Shown: in pieces, positions 42,030 through 51,565 of the stretch
Numbering within the stretch: the stretch's first letter is position 1
Layout of the letters: each line of letters starts with the position of its first letter
NCBI GenBank assembly: GCA_963744255.1
Contig: CAVUSZ010000035.1
Coordinates: 1-64,000, forward strand
Source: DATEDA01 sp963744255
Lineage (GTDB): Bacteria; Pseudomonadota; Gammaproteobacteria; Burkholderiales; SG8-39
DNA: 64,000 nt
Direction: 5' to 3'
Translations under genes and position numbers: made by a program
The notes under the pieces: model-generated
What the model saw: only the letters and a program-made list of their open reading frames with translations
Told to the model about the DNA's origin: nothing
Database searches by the model: none

Positions 42030-43115
42030 ATGAACGGTTCCCCGACGCCGAGCGAGGTCCCCGACGCGCTGCCGGACTTCCGCAATCTCGGCGTCATCGC
42101 GCGCATCCTGGTCGTCGTGATCGTCGCCGCGTTGCTCGCGGCAGCGATCAAGGCGCAGGCGTTCGCGCAGCTCGTCGACGAGTTCCTCGAGCTCACGCTG
42201 GTCGTCGGGCCGGTACTGATCGCGGGCCTCGTCCTGCTGTCGGCGGGAAGCCCGTGGCTCGCGAAGCTGCCGTACTGGATCGCGGTCACCGCGATCGCCG
42301 TTGGCGCGATGTGGCTCACCGCCGGCGTGCAGTGGGTGCGCGCGAGCGTCGACAGCGAGCCGCTCGGCATCATCCGCGCGGGGGGTTTCGCCCTCCTCAT
42401 CACCGCGTTCCTCGCCGGCTACTTCCACCTGCGGAACCGCGCGTTCTCGCCGGCGCTTGCGGAGGCCCGGCTGCAGGCGCTCCAGGCGCGCATCCGGCCG
42501 CATTTTCTGTACAACACGCTGAACGCGGTGCTCTCGCTCATCCGCAAGGACCCGAAACGGGCGGAAACCGCCCTCGAGGACCTCGCGGAGCTCTATCGCG
42601 TGGTGATGGCGGATGCGAAGAACCTGACCACGCTCGCGCAGGAGCTCGACCTGACGCGCCAGTACCTGAACCTCGAGCAGCTGCGGCTGGGACCGCGGCT
42701 CGTCGTGCAGTGGCAGACCGGGGAGGCGCCGCGCGACGCGCTGGTACCGCCGCTACTCCTGCAGCCGCTCGTCGAGAACGCCGTCTACCACGGCATCGAG
42801 CCCGGCGCCGGCCCTGGGATCATCGAGATCTCGATCCGGCGCGAGCGCGACCGGGTGCACGTGAAGCTCACCAACCCCTATCACCCCGAGCACCAGCACC
42901 GGCAGGGGAACCGCATGGCGCTCGCGAACATTCGCGAGCGGCTCGCGCTCCATTTCGACGTCGAGGCGAAACTCGAGACCGGGGTACTGGGCGTGAACTT
43001 CGAGATCGCGATCGCGATGCCCTACCGCAAGGCCTCGCCCGGCACGCTGCCCGGCGAGCGGGCGACGGCCCGGGAAGAGCGCATGACCGCCTCTCTGCAA
43101 GGCGTCAGCCGGTGA
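42030..43115 (+). CDS. algZ: LytS/AlgZ-type sensor histidine kinase
   Basis: 361 residues. Four transmembrane helices (about 25-135) precede a His_kinase domain with ARIRPHFLYNTLNAVLSLIR (phospho-His) and an ATPase region LLLQPLVENAVYHGIEPG. The N box is present, though as usual for this family the G boxes are weak. GTGA overlap with the next gene shows it pairs with the LytTR regulator. The signal is unknown. The symbol follows synteny with argH and hemC. Confidence 0.9.
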   Translation: MNGSPTPSEVPDALPDFRNLGVIARILVVVIVAALLAAAIKAQAFAQLVDEFLELTLVVGPVLIAGLVLLSAGSPWLAKLPYWIAVTAIAVGAMWLTAGVQWVRASVDSEPLGIIRAGGFALLITAFLAGYFHLRNRAFSPALAEARLQALQARIRPHFLYNTLNAVLSLIRKDPKRAETALEDLAELYRVVMADAKNLTTLAQELDLTRQYLNLEQLRLGPRLVVQWQTGEAPRDALVPPLLLQPLVENAVYHGIEPGAGPGIIEISIRRERDRVHVKLTNPYHPEHQHRQGNRMALANIRERLALHFDVEAKLETGVLGVNFEIAIAMPYRKASPGTLPGERATAREERMTASLQGVSR

Positions 43116-43891
43116 GCGCAACGGCTCCGCTTCGCATCTTCCTCGTCGACGACGAGCAGCCCGCGCGCGAGCGGATGAAGGAGGTGCTCGGCGACCTCGG
43201 CGATGCGCTGCCCAACGTTGTCGTCGGCGAGGCGGCGAACGGGCATGAGGGGCTCATGCTCGTGCCCACGCTCACCGTGGATGTCGCGTTCGTCGACATC
43301 AACATGCCGCAGATGAACGGCATCGAGTTCGCGCGGCACCTCGCGAACCTCGAGCGGCCGCCGGCGGTCGTGTTCGTCACCGCGCACGACCAGTACGCAA
43401 TCGAGGCGTTCGAGGTGAACGCGATCGACTACCTGCTGAAGCCGGTGCGCGCGGCGCGCCTGTCCGCGGCGCTCGGGAGGGCGCGCGCGGACGGCGCGGT
43501 CCGGCGCGAGCCGCTCGAGCGCGCGGCCGCCGCCGCCGGTCAGGGCCCGCGGCGCTTCCTGTCGGTGAGCGAGCGCGGGCGGATCCATCTCGTGCCGGTC
43601 GCCGACATCGTGTACCTGAAGGCCGAGTTGAAATACGTGACGGTGCGCACGGCCGAGCGCGAGTTCCTGCTCGAGGAGTCGCTCGCGAGCCTCGAGCAGG
43701 AGTTCGGCGCCACTTTCGTGCGGGTGCACCGCTCGTGCCTGGTCGCGCGCGGGCGCGTGCGCGGCTTCGAACGGGTCGTCGACGGCGACGGCGAGGGCGC
43801 CGGCTGGGCGGTGGTGCTCGACGGCGCCGCGGACAAGCTCCCGGTGAGCCGCCGCCAGTGGTCGGTGGTGAAAGGGCTAGGCAGCGGCTGA
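43112..43891 (+). CDS. algR: LytTR-type response regulator (AlgR-like)
   Basis: 259 residues. Receiver with VDDEQPARERMKEVL, phosphoacceptor Asp in VAFVDINMPQMNG and Lys in DYLLKPV; LytTR DNA-binding domain with VYLKAELKYVTVRT, FVRVHRSCLV and PVSRRQW. GTG 43112 overlaps the algZ stop. It probably regulates from promoters with two LytTR repeats. Followed with a one-base overlap by a gene of unknown function. Confidence 0.92.
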   Translation: MSATAPLRIFLVDDEQPARERMKEVLGDLGDALPNVVVGEAANGHEGLMLVPTLTVDVAFVDINMPQMNGIEFARHLANLERPPAVVFVTAHDQYAIEAFEVNAIDYLLKPVRAARLSAALGRARADGAVRREPLERAAAAAGQGPRRFLSVSERGRIHLVPVADIVYLKAELKYVTVRTAEREFLLEESLASLEQEFGATFVRVHRSCLVARGRVRGFERVVDGDGEGAGWAVVLDGAADKLPVSRRQWSVVKGLGSG

Positions 43892-44268
43892 TGCTGTCGA
43901 CGCGGATGCTCCGCGAGCTGTGGTCGGGCGTGAAGCTCTTTGCCGCCGATCGCCGCAAGATCGCTGCCGCGATCCGCCGCGCCGCGTGGGAGGCGTCGGC
44001 CAAGGACGTGCGCGACTGCTGGTTCATCACCGTGAGGAACCTCTCCGACGAGAACCTGCTGGTGACGCGGGTGTGGTTCGAGTCGTCGCCGCGCACCGAG
44101 GTCGACCGTCGCCAGCGCCGGCTCCCCAAGGCGCTCGCGCCCGGCGAGGTCTGGGAGACCTGGCTCGAGGTCGACAAGCTGCCCGAAGATGCGCGCGAGC
44201 GCGCCCACGCGCTGGCCCGCGTCTCACTCGCTAGCGGCACCGTCATCCGGCCGCGAGGGTCGAGCTGA
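43891..44268 (+). CDS. Unknown protein coupled to algR
   Basis: 125 residues; ATG 43891 shares its A with the algR TGA. No signal peptide or membrane segment; a basic helical N-terminus (KLFAADRRKIAAAIRRAAWE) then a beta-rich part with WFITVRNLSDENLLVTRVWF and GEVWETWLEVDKLPEDA. The arrangement suggests a role connected to AlgZ/AlgR signalling, but the family is unknown to me. Confidence 0.65.
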   Translation: MLSTRMLRELWSGVKLFAADRRKIAAAIRRAAWEASAKDVRDCWFITVRNLSDENLLVTRVWFESSPRTEVDRRQRRLPKALAPGEVWETWLEVDKLPEDARERAHALARVSLASGTVIRPRGSS

Positions 44269-44373
44269 GGGCGCCCACGCAGGGCGTGAGCGAACGCGGA
44301 GGGATGCAAGTCGCTCTCTGCGTTCCGTGCGTTGAAGCCTTAGAATCCTCGCACCTACCGCGCGCGCGTCACC

Positions 44374-45300
44374 GTGCCGCTTCCCGACCGCATCGTCATT
44401 GCCTCGCGCAAGTCGCGGCTCGCCTTATGGCAGACCGAGCACGTCCGCGACCGTCTCGCGAGCCTCCATCCGGGCGTGCGCGTCGAGATCCTGCCGCTCA
44501 GCACGCGCGGCGATGAGATCCTGGACCGGTCGCTCGCGAAGATCGGCGGCAAGGGGCTGTTCGTGAAGGAGCTGGAAACTGCGCTCGAGGACGGCCGCGC
44601 CGACATCGCCGTCCACTCGGCGAAAGACGTGCCGGTCGCGATGCCCGCAGGTTTCGAGCTTTCCGCGATCCTCGCGCGCGAAGATCCGCGCGATGCGTTC
44701 GTGTCGAATGCGCATTCGAGCCTCGAAGCGCTGCCGCGCGGCGCCGTCGTCGGAACTTCGAGCCTGCGCCGCGAGGCGCAGCTCCGGAGCCGCTATCCGG
44801 GACTCGACGTCCGCCCGCTGCGGGGCAACGTCGACACGCGGCTCGCGAAGCTCGACCGCGGCGACTACGGCGCCGTCGTGCTCGCCGTGGCCGGGCTGAC
44901 GCGCCTCGGGCTCACGGCCCGGGTACGCGCGATCCTCGACCCCGAGGTGAGCCTGCCCGCACCCGGGCAGGGCGCGCTCGCGATCGAGTGCCGCGCCGGC
45001 CGCACCGACCTCGTGGCGCTGCTTGCACCGCTCGACGATTCCGCGACCGCCGCGTGCGTGCGTGCCGAGCGGGCCGTGAGCCGCGCGCTCGGCGGCAACT
45101 GCCAGGTGCCGCTCGGTGCGTACGGCGAGATGGCGGACGGCATGTTGCGTCTGCGGGGCGTCGTAGCGAGCCCGGACGGCGCGCGCGTCGTGCGCGGCGA
45201 GGTGCGCGGCGACGCGCGCACGCCCGAACGGGCGGGCGAAGCGCTCGCCGCGGAGCTTCGCCGCCGCGGTGCCGCCGAGATCCTCGCGGCGCTCGGCTGA
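44374..45300 (+). CDS. hemC: Hydroxymethylbilane synthase (porphobilinogen deaminase)
   Basis: 308 residues from GTG 44374. It polymerises four porphobilinogen units to hydroxymethylbilane. Motifs: IASRKSRLALWQTEHVRDRL, HSAKDVPV, GTSSLRREAQLRSRYPGL, and the dipyrromethane cofactor Cys in ALGGNCQVPLGAY (about residue 242). A TAGAAT hexamer lies 30 bases upstream. hemD starts one base after its stop. Confidence 0.97.
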   Translation: MPLPDRIVIASRKSRLALWQTEHVRDRLASLHPGVRVEILPLSTRGDEILDRSLAKIGGKGLFVKELETALEDGRADIAVHSAKDVPVAMPAGFELSAILAREDPRDAFVSNAHSSLEALPRGAVVGTSSLRREAQLRSRYPGLDVRPLRGNVDTRLAKLDRGDYGAVVLAVAGLTRLGLTARVRAILDPEVSLPAPGQGALAIECRAGRTDLVALLAPLDDSATAACVRAERAVSRALGGNCQVPLGAYGEMADGMLRLRGVVASPDGARVVRGEVRGDARTPERAGEALAAELRRRGAAEILAALG

Positions 45301-45301
45301 G

Positions 45302-46075
45302 ATGAGCGCGGGGGACCTGAGCGGGCGCCGGATCGTCCTCACGCGGCCGGCCGGACAGAACGAGCGCCTCGCCGAGCTCGTCCGAGCCGCAGGCGGAGAG
45401 CCCGTGGTCTGCCCTGCGATCGAGATCCTCGATCTCGAGGACATCGGCCCGCTCGCCGCCGCCGCCGACCGGCTCGACGACTACGATTTCGCCGTCTTCG
45501 TGAGCCCGAACGCCGTCGACAAGGCGATGAAGGTGATCCGCTCGCGACGCGAGTGGCCTGCGGGTTTGCGGGCCGCAACGGTCGGCAAGGCGAGCGAGCA
45601 AGCGCTCGCGCGCCATGGCGTCGCCGAGGTGATCGCGCCTGTGGGCCGATTCGACACCGAGGCGCTGCTCGCCATGCCGGCGCTCGCCGACGTCGGCGGG
45701 AAGCGCGTCGTCGTCTTCCGCGGCAACGGCGGTCGCGAGCTCCTCGGCGACACGCTGCGCCGCCGCGGCGCGACGGTCGGCTATGTCGAGTGCTATCGGC
45801 GGGCACGGCCGCGAGCCGACGTCGGCCCGCTTCTCCGCGCGTGGGAACGCGGCGCGATCGACGCGGTGACGGTCGGCTCGAGCGAAGGCCTGCGCAACCT
45901 CTTCGACATGGTCGGCGAGTCCGGGCGCGAGTGGCTGAAGCGAACCCCGGTCTTCGCGCCGCACGCGCGCATCGTCGCGGCCGCCCGCGCGCTCGGTTGC
46001 GTGCAGGTGGTCGAGACGGCGCCCGGCGACGACGGGATCGCCGCCGCCCTCACGGCGTTTTGGGCGAGAATGTAA
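45302..46075 (+). CDS. hemD: Uroporphyrinogen-III synthase
   Basis: 257 residues. It cyclises hydroxymethylbilane with ring D inversion. HemD sequences are weakly conserved; here RIVLTRPAGQNERLAELVRA, FAVFVSPNAVDKAM, VVVFRGNGGRELLGDTLRRR and VTVGSSEGLRNLF support the call, plus its place between hemC and hemX. Confidence 0.93.
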   Translation: MSAGDLSGRRIVLTRPAGQNERLAELVRAAGGEPVVCPAIEILDLEDIGPLAAAADRLDDYDFAVFVSPNAVDKAMKVIRSRREWPAGLRAATVGKASEQALARHGVAEVIAPVGRFDTEALLAMPALADVGGKRVVVFRGNGGRELLGDTLRRRGATVGYVECYRRARPRADVGPLLRAWERGAIDAVTVGSSEGLRNLFDMVGESGREWLKRTPVFAPHARIVAAARALGCVQVVETAPGDDGIAAALTAFWARM

Positions 46076-46096
46076 CCGTCATATCGAAACGGTCAG

Positions 46097-47134
46097 ATGG
46101 ATCCCTCCGAAGCGCCCCTGCTCGTGCGCGCCCGCGGCGGTATCGAGCGCTGGCTGCCGGTCGCGATCGCCGGCCTCGGGGTGGCAGTGGTGCTGCTTGC
46201 CTGGGGCTGGTGGGGGGCGCGCACCGAGCTCGCCGAGCTGCGCGAAGGGGTGGCGAAGCAGCTGCGCGAATCCGGGGCGGAGGCGCGCGACAGCCGCACC
46301 ATCGCCAAGGAGGCGCAGGATGCCGTGCGCGACGCGCTGGCCCGGATCGGCGCGCTCGAGGCGAAGCTCCTCGAGTCGCAGAGCCAGCAGCTCGCGCTCG
46401 AGTCGCTCTACCAGGAGCTATCGCGCTCGCGCGACGAGTGGCTGCTCGCGGAGGTCGAGCAGACGCTCGCGATCGCAGCCCAGCAGCTCCAGCTCGCCGG
46501 CAACGTCCAGGCCGCACTGACGGCGCTGCAGACCGCCGACGCGCGGCTCACGCGCTCCGACCGCCCCCAGTTCCTGCCGCTCCGCCGGGTGATCGCGCGC
46601 GACATCGAGCGCCTGCGGAACGCGCCGAGTCTCGACGTCGCCGGGATGACGGTGCGGATCGATCAGGTGATCGCTGCCGTGGACCAGCTTCCGCTCCTGG
46701 TCGAGGGCCGCCCGCAAAGCCCCGCGTCCGACTCGAAGGCGGCGGAAGCGAGCGAGAGCGGCTGGCAGCAGGCCTGGCGCGGGCTCTGGGTGGAGTTGAA
46801 GGGGCTCGTCCGGGTGCAGCGCCTCGACGCCTCGGACCCGGCCCTGATCGCGCCCGAGAACCGTTTCTTCCTGCGTGAGAACCTGAAGCTGCGCCTGCTG
46901 CACGCGCGCCTCGCGCTCCTGCAGCGCGACGAAGCAGCGTTCCGCGGCGACATCAAAGCCGCGCAGAGCTGGCTCAGCCTCTGGTTCGACGGCAAGGCGA
47001 AGCCGGTCGCGACCGCGGCGCAGACGCTCGCTCAGCTCGGCGCCGCGGCGGTCAACGTCGAGCTGCCGACGATCACCGACAGCCTGAACGCGGTCCGGAG
47101 CCTCAAACTGCCGCGCGAGAGGGGGGTCAAATGA
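46097..47134 (+). CDS. hemX: HemX-type membrane protein
   Basis: 345 residues. One N-terminal transmembrane helix (WLPVAIAGLGVAVVLLAWGW), a long coiled coil (about 60-150) and a C-terminal helical domain with VEQTLAIAAQQLQLAGNVQA. It is often annotated as uroporphyrin-III C-methyltransferase but lacks the SAM-binding fold; a scaffolding role with HemY is likely. The ribosome site is poor but the order hemC-D-X-Y is conserved. Confidence 0.9.
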   Translation: MDPSEAPLLVRARGGIERWLPVAIAGLGVAVVLLAWGWWGARTELAELREGVAKQLRESGAEARDSRTIAKEAQDAVRDALARIGALEAKLLESQSQQLALESLYQELSRSRDEWLLAEVEQTLAIAAQQLQLAGNVQAALTALQTADARLTRSDRPQFLPLRRVIARDIERLRNAPSLDVAGMTVRIDQVIAAVDQLPLLVEGRPQSPASDSKAAEASESGWQQAWRGLWVELKGLVRVQRLDASDPALIAPENRFFLRENLKLRLLHARLALLQRDEAAFRGDIKAAQSWLSLWFDGKAKPVATAAQTLAQLGAAAVNVELPTITDSLNAVRSLKLPRERGVK

Positions 47135-47244
47135 CCTTCTTTCTCTCCCGCACGGGCGGTGGCGTGGTTGTCTCCGGCTTGACCACCCCGCCCACGCTCC
47201 ACCCGGCCGCCCCTCCCGAGAGAGGACGGGGGGCCTAACCCACC

Positions 47245-48426
47245 GTGCGCTGGCTCGTCACCCTACTCTTCGTCCTCGCGCTGGCGGTCGCGCTCTCGCT
47301 TGCGGCGCGTTACGGTGAAGGCTACGCGCTCGTCGTCTATCCGCCGTATCGCATCGAGATCTCGCTCACGCTCGCGCTCCTCGGACTGGTTGCGCTGTTC
47401 GCAGTGCTGCACGCGGTGCTGCGGCTCACCGCGCATACGGTGCGGTTGCCGTCCTACGTTGCGGCCTACCGCCGGCGCAGCCGGGCCGCCCGCGGACAGA
47501 ACGCATTGCGCGACGCCTGGCAGGCGTTCCTCGAGGGCCGCTTCGGCCGCTCGGAGAAGTTCGCGGCGAAGGCTTATGACCTCGACGAGTCGCCGGCGCT
47601 CGCGGCGCTCCTCGCCGCCCGTTCGGCGCACCAGCTCCGCGATCCCGAGCGGCGAAGGATCTGGCTCGGGCGCGCCGAGGGCGCCTCCGGCGCGAGCCGG
47701 AACGCGCGCCTCGCTACCGAGGCGGAGCTCGCCCTGGACGAGCGCCGGTTCGAGGAAGCGCGCGAGATCCTCCGGGAGCTGCACGCGACCGGCCCCCGCC
47801 ACGTCGCGACGCTGCGCCTGCTGCTCCGCGCCGAACAGGGACTGCAGAACTGGGACGAGGTGCTGCGTCTCTTGCGGCTCCTCGAGAAGCGCGGCGCGAT
47901 CGCTCCGGAGCCGGCCGCGCAGCTGCGGATCACCGCGACGATCGAGAATCTGCGCAAGAAGGCGCTCGATGCCGAAAGCCTCGCGGCATTCTGGCAGAAG
48001 GTACCCGCTGCCGACCGCGTGCAGCCCCGGATTGCTGCCGCTGCGGCGCGCCTCTTCATGGCGCTCGGGACCTGCCGCGAGGCGCACGTGCTGATCCGGG
48101 CGGCGCTCGTGGCGGAGTGGTCGTCCGAGCTCGTCGCGCTCTACGGCGAGTGCGCGCACGAGCCGGACGCGCTCGAGCGTCTCGAGCAGTGCGAGCGCTG
48201 GCTGAAGACCCAACCGCGCGACGCGGCGCTGCTCGCCACGCTCGGGCGGCTCTGCGCCGAGCGCGGGCTCTGGGGCAAGGCGACCAGCTACCTCGACGCG
48301 AGCCTGTCGCTCCAGCCGTCGCGCTCGGCGCACGTCGCCGCGGCTCGCGTCTACGAGCGCATCGGGCGGGAGCCCGAGGCGAACCGGCACTATCGCGCGG
48401 CGGCCGATCCGGGCCTCACGGCGTAA
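47245..48426 (+). CDS. hemY: HemY-type TPR membrane protein
   Basis: 393 residues from GTG 47245. Two N-terminal transmembrane helices (WLVTLLFVLALAVALSLAAR; LTLALLGLVALFAVLHAVL) then TPR-like repeats rich in Ala, Leu and Arg. This is the proteobacterial HemY, not protoporphyrinogen oxidase. It lies 110 bases after hemX; the gap holds no gene. Confidence 0.92.
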   Translation: MRWLVTLLFVLALAVALSLAARYGEGYALVVYPPYRIEISLTLALLGLVALFAVLHAVLRLTAHTVRLPSYVAAYRRRSRAARGQNALRDAWQAFLEGRFGRSEKFAAKAYDLDESPALAALLAARSAHQLRDPERRRIWLGRAEGASGASRNARLATEAELALDERRFEEAREILRELHATGPRHVATLRLLLRAEQGLQNWDEVLRLLRLLEKRGAIAPEPAAQLRITATIENLRKKALDAESLAAFWQKVPAADRVQPRIAAAAARLFMALGTCREAHVLIRAALVAEWSSELVALYGECAHEPDALERLEQCERWLKTQPRDAALLATLGRLCAERGLWGKATSYLDASLSLQPSRSAHVAAARVYERIGREPEANRHYRAAADPGLTA

Positions 48427-48458
48427 GGCACACCGGTCCTGCTAGCGGCGCGGTATCC

Positions 48459-49712
48459 ATGGACGTTCTCCTTATCGGCGCCGGGATCGGCGGTCTCACC
48501 CTGGGGCTGATGCTCCACGCCCGCGGCATCGCCTGCCGCGTGTACGAGGCGGCGCCGGAGATCAACCCGCTCGGGGTCGGGATCAACGTTCTCCCGCACG
48601 CGTCCAAGGAACTCGGCGAGCTGGGGCTCGAGGCAGCCCTCTCGCGTGTGGCGGTCCTCACCAAGGAGGCGGCGTTCTTCAACCGCTTCGGCCAGCTCAT
48701 CTATCGCGAGCCGGTGGGGCGATACGCGGGCTACGAGTGGCCGCAGTACTCGATTCACCGCGGCGACCTGCAGGCCGTGCTGGCCGCCGCGTTCCGGGAA
48801 CGGGCCGGCGCCGAGCGGCTGCACCTCGGCTGGAAGTGCGTGCGCGCCGAGAACGGCGCGGATGACGCCGTGGCGCATTTCGTGCACGGCGTGACGGGCG
48901 AGGCGCTCGCGCTTCAGCGCGGCCGCGTCGTGATCGGCTGTGACGGCGTGCACTCGGTGCTGCGCAAGCAGCTCCATCCGGGTGAGGGCGGCCCGGTCTA
49001 TTCCGGCGTCAACATGTGGCGCGGCGTGACGCGCTGGCCGCCGATGCTGTCCGGCGCGACGATGGTGCGCGCCGGCTGGCTCGACCCCGGCAAGATGGTC
49101 ATCTACCCGATCCGGGAGCACATCGACGCGCAGGACCGCCAGCTCGTGAACTGGCTGGCCGAGATCGAGACGCCGCACTATCTGCCGAAGCGCGACTGGG
49201 CGCGACCGGGCCGCATCGACGATTTTCTCGGTCCGTACCGCGACTGGCACTTCGATTGGTGCGACGTGCCCGGGTTGATCCGCTCGGCGGATGCGATCTA
49301 CGAGTACCCGATGGTGGACCAGGACCCGCTCGACCGGTGGAGCTTCGGGCGCCTCACGCTGCTCGGCGACGCGGCGCACCCGATGGTGCCGCGCGGCTCG
49401 AACGGCGCGGGCCAGGCGATCCTGGACGCGCGGACGCTGGCCGACGAGCTCGCCGCGCGTCGGGACCCCACCGAGGCGTTGAAGGCGTACGAAGCCTCGC
49501 GGCTGCCGGCAACGTCGAGCGTCGTCCTGACCAATCGCACGATGCCGCCGGATGCGATCTTGCGCGAGGTAAAGGTGCGGAGCGGCGACCGGCCGTTCGA
49601 TCGCATCGAGGATGTGATCAGCCTCGACGAGCTGCGTGGGTTGTCGGAGGGCTACAAGAAGGTCGCGGGCTACGACCGTGCTTCTCTTTTGGGCGCCCGA
49701 AAGCCGGCCTGA
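48459..49712 (+). CDS. FAD-dependent monooxygenase (salicylate hydroxylase type)
   Basis: 417 residues. Rossmann motif VLLIGAGIGGLTLGLML, the DG motif VVIGCDGVHSVLRKQL and the GD motif LLGDAAHPMVPRGSNGAGQA are all present, as in class A flavoprotein hydroxylases. The substrate is unknown; related enzymes act on aromatic compounds. ATG 48459 is used; the long frame upstream is a shadow of hemY. It may have its own promoter. Confidence 0.88.
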   Translation: MDVLLIGAGIGGLTLGLMLHARGIACRVYEAAPEINPLGVGINVLPHASKELGELGLEAALSRVAVLTKEAAFFNRFGQLIYREPVGRYAGYEWPQYSIHRGDLQAVLAAAFRERAGAERLHLGWKCVRAENGADDAVAHFVHGVTGEALALQRGRVVIGCDGVHSVLRKQLHPGEGGPVYSGVNMWRGVTRWPPMLSGATMVRAGWLDPGKMVIYPIREHIDAQDRQLVNWLAEIETPHYLPKRDWARPGRIDDFLGPYRDWHFDWCDVPGLIRSADAIYEYPMVDQDPLDRWSFGRLTLLGDAAHPMVPRGSNGAGQAILDARTLADELAARRDPTEALKAYEASRLPATSSVVLTNRTMPPDAILREVKVRSGDRPFDRIEDVISLDELRGLSEGYKKVAGYDRASLLGARKPA

Positions 49713-49745
49713 GAGCGGCAGGGCGCGTGCGCCCCCGGGTGCCCG

Positions 49746-50204
49746 TCAGCACCTCGCCTGACGCAAGGGGAACAGTTCGTCGAGGAGCGGGATGAGCTCC
49801 TCGCCCAGCCCCCCCTTGCCGACCACCGCGTCGGCTCCGGCGGATGCAGCGGAGGCGCGATACAAATCGTCGTCGTCGTCGAGCAGCGCCACGATCTTCG
49901 GCGGTGCTGGGCGCAGGCGCATGAGCCGGCAGGACTGCTCCGCGGCAGGCTGGGGCAGGCTCCAGTCGATCAGGACGAGCTCGGGCTTCAGCGTTGCGGC
50001 CTGGATCACCGCGTCGTCAGGCGATCCGGTCGAGCCGACGACCTGCACCGCGGGCTCGGTGGCGAGGAACTGCAGCAGCGCGTGCAGCAGCCGCTCGTTC
50101 TCTTCCACGACGAGGATCCGGATGCGCCGGAGGATGGTCCCCGGCTGCCAGGGGCGTGTAATCACCGGAGTCCAAGCGTAGCGAGCGTGGCGGAGCTGGC
50201 CCAT
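49746..50204 (-). CDS. Receiver-only response regulator, atypical
   Basis: 152 residues, start uncertain. Receiver fold with ILVVEENERLLHALLQFLAT, phosphoacceptor in LVLIDWSLP and Lys in VVGKGG. The Thr/Ser normally following beta4 is replaced (KIVALLDDDDD), so switching may be altered, and an acidic loop of five Asp follows. No output domain. It is near, but on the same strand as, the following signalling genes. Confidence 0.75.
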   Translation of the reverse strand: MGQLRHARYAWTPVITRPWQPGTILRRIRILVVEENERLLHALLQFLATEPAVQVVGSTGSPDDAVIQAATLKPELVLIDWSLPQPAAEQSCRLMRLRPAPPKIVALLDDDDDLYRASAASAGADAVVGKGGLGEELIPLLDELFPLRQARC

Positions 50205-50253
50205 CAGGAAAACCCCTAAGTCGGCCCCGGGAGAAACCCTATCTCCGGCGCTG

Positions 50254-50691
50254 TTAGCCGCGTTCGAGCCGGACCGGCTCGACCAGAGGGGAGTCGGGAC
50301 CGTTCAGCTCCGTCAGGCGTGCGCGGAGCAGCGCGGCATTCTCCTCGTTGAGATCGCGGAGATCGGCGAGCGCGTCTGCCACCCGCTTCCAGGCGGTGAC
50401 CAGCTCGCCCCCGCGTCTGCCGGCGGCCGCGGCGCACGCCGCGAGGCCGCTGGCGTCCGCTGTGAACCCCAGCGCGGCGAGATAGCGGGCGCGTTGCGCC
50501 GTGTAGAGCTCGAGCGCGTGCAGCTGGACGAGCGTCTCGGCCGAGATCGCGTCGAGGCGTGCGATCTTCCCGGCGACGAGGTCGCGGTGCTCCTCCCCGG
50601 AAAGGGCGAGCATCTGCTTGAGATGCATGTGCTGGAGGTCGAACTCGCGGACGAGCGCGGCGAACGGATCGGCGGGTACGGTGAGGCTCAT
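50254..50691 (-). CDS. Helical protein, FlgN-like
   Basis: 145 residues, almost all helical, with LQHMHLKQMLALSGEEHRDL, AGKIARLDAISAETLVQLHA and a C-terminal helix. The length and pattern resemble FlgN-type flagellar chaperones, but similarity is general and no flagellar gene is near, so this is tentative. It could be a coiled-coil adaptor for the adjacent regulators. Confidence 0.45.
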   Translation of the reverse strand: MSLTVPADPFAALVREFDLQHMHLKQMLALSGEEHRDLVAGKIARLDAISAETLVQLHALELYTAQRARYLAALGFTADASGLAACAAAAGRRGGELVTAWKRVADALADLRDLNEENAALLRARLTELNGPDSPLVEPVRLERG

Positions 50692-50917
50692 CGGGTGCAG
50701 CTACCGGAAAAAAAAGGTGTGAACTCGAGCGCGAACCGGTCGCTCCCCGACGGCCAGTTTCCCGGCACCAGGAGGCGCGCGGGATCGGCGACAAACTTGG
50801 CCCATCTCGAGTTCACGGCGCGAGAGCGTACGCAATTACGCTGCGCCGCCGAATCGGGGAACCCCTGAGATTGGCCCGACCGGGCCCTGAAACCGGGGTG
50901 CGGCCGTGGAAAAGTGC

Positions 50918-51565
50918 TTATCGGCCGTCGCTGACGAGCCCGATGCGGATCGCGTAGCGCGTGAGGCCCGCGACGTCCCGGATGCCGAGGCGGTCCATGA
51001 TCTGGGCGCGATGCGTTTCGACGGTCTTGACCGACAGGTGCAGCCGTTCCGCGATCTCGCGCGTCGAGCGGCCCTCGGCGATGAGCTGCAGGATCTCACG
51101 CTGGCGCGGCGTGAGCGCCGGACCCGGTTCCGCCGCATCCAGACCACGCACGTAGCCTTCGATCACCTGTTTCGAGACCCGCGGATCGAGGTAGCGCTCG
51201 CCGCGCAGCGCGGCGCGGATCGCCAGCTCGAGCTCCTCGACGCCCGCTTCCTTCAGCACGTAACCGGCGGTGCCGGCCTGCATCGCCTCGCGCACGTACG
51301 CCGGATCGGTGTGCATCGACAGGATCAGCACGCGGACTTCCGGACACTCGGCGTTCATCCGGCGCGCCGCGTCGAGCCCGTTCAGCTCGGGCATCGCGAT
51401 GTCGAAGAGCGCGACATCCGGCTTGAGCGCCTTGGCGAGCCGTACGGCTTCGCGGCCGTTCGACGCCTCGGCGACGACCTCGAACCCGTCGGCCGACTCG
51501 ATCAGGGACTTCATGCCCGCGCGCACGAGCGCGTGATCGTCGGCGAGCAGGATACGGATCTTCAC
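50918..51565 (-). CDS. NarL/FixJ-family response regulator
   Basis: 215 residues. Receiver with LLADDHALVRAGMKSLIE, phosphoacceptor Asp55 in VALFDIAMPELNG, and a LuxR-type helix-turn-helix (LTPRQREILQLIAEGRSTRE, HLSVKTVETHRAQIMDRLGI). Its ATG overlaps the stop of the six-PAS kinase by 4 bases, so the pair is a co-translated two-component system. A GCGTA-N6-TACGC inverted repeat near 50828 is a possible target. The regulon is unknown. Confidence 0.9.
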   Translation of the reverse strand: MKIRILLADDHALVRAGMKSLIESADGFEVVAEASNGREAVRLAKALKPDVALFDIAMPELNGLDAARRMNAECPEVRVLILSMHTDPAYVREAMQAGTAGYVLKEAGVEELELAIRAALRGERYLDPRVSKQVIEGYVRGLDAAEPGPALTPRQREILQLIAEGRSTREIAERLHLSVKTVETHRAQIMDRLGIRDVAGLTRYAIRIGLVSDGR

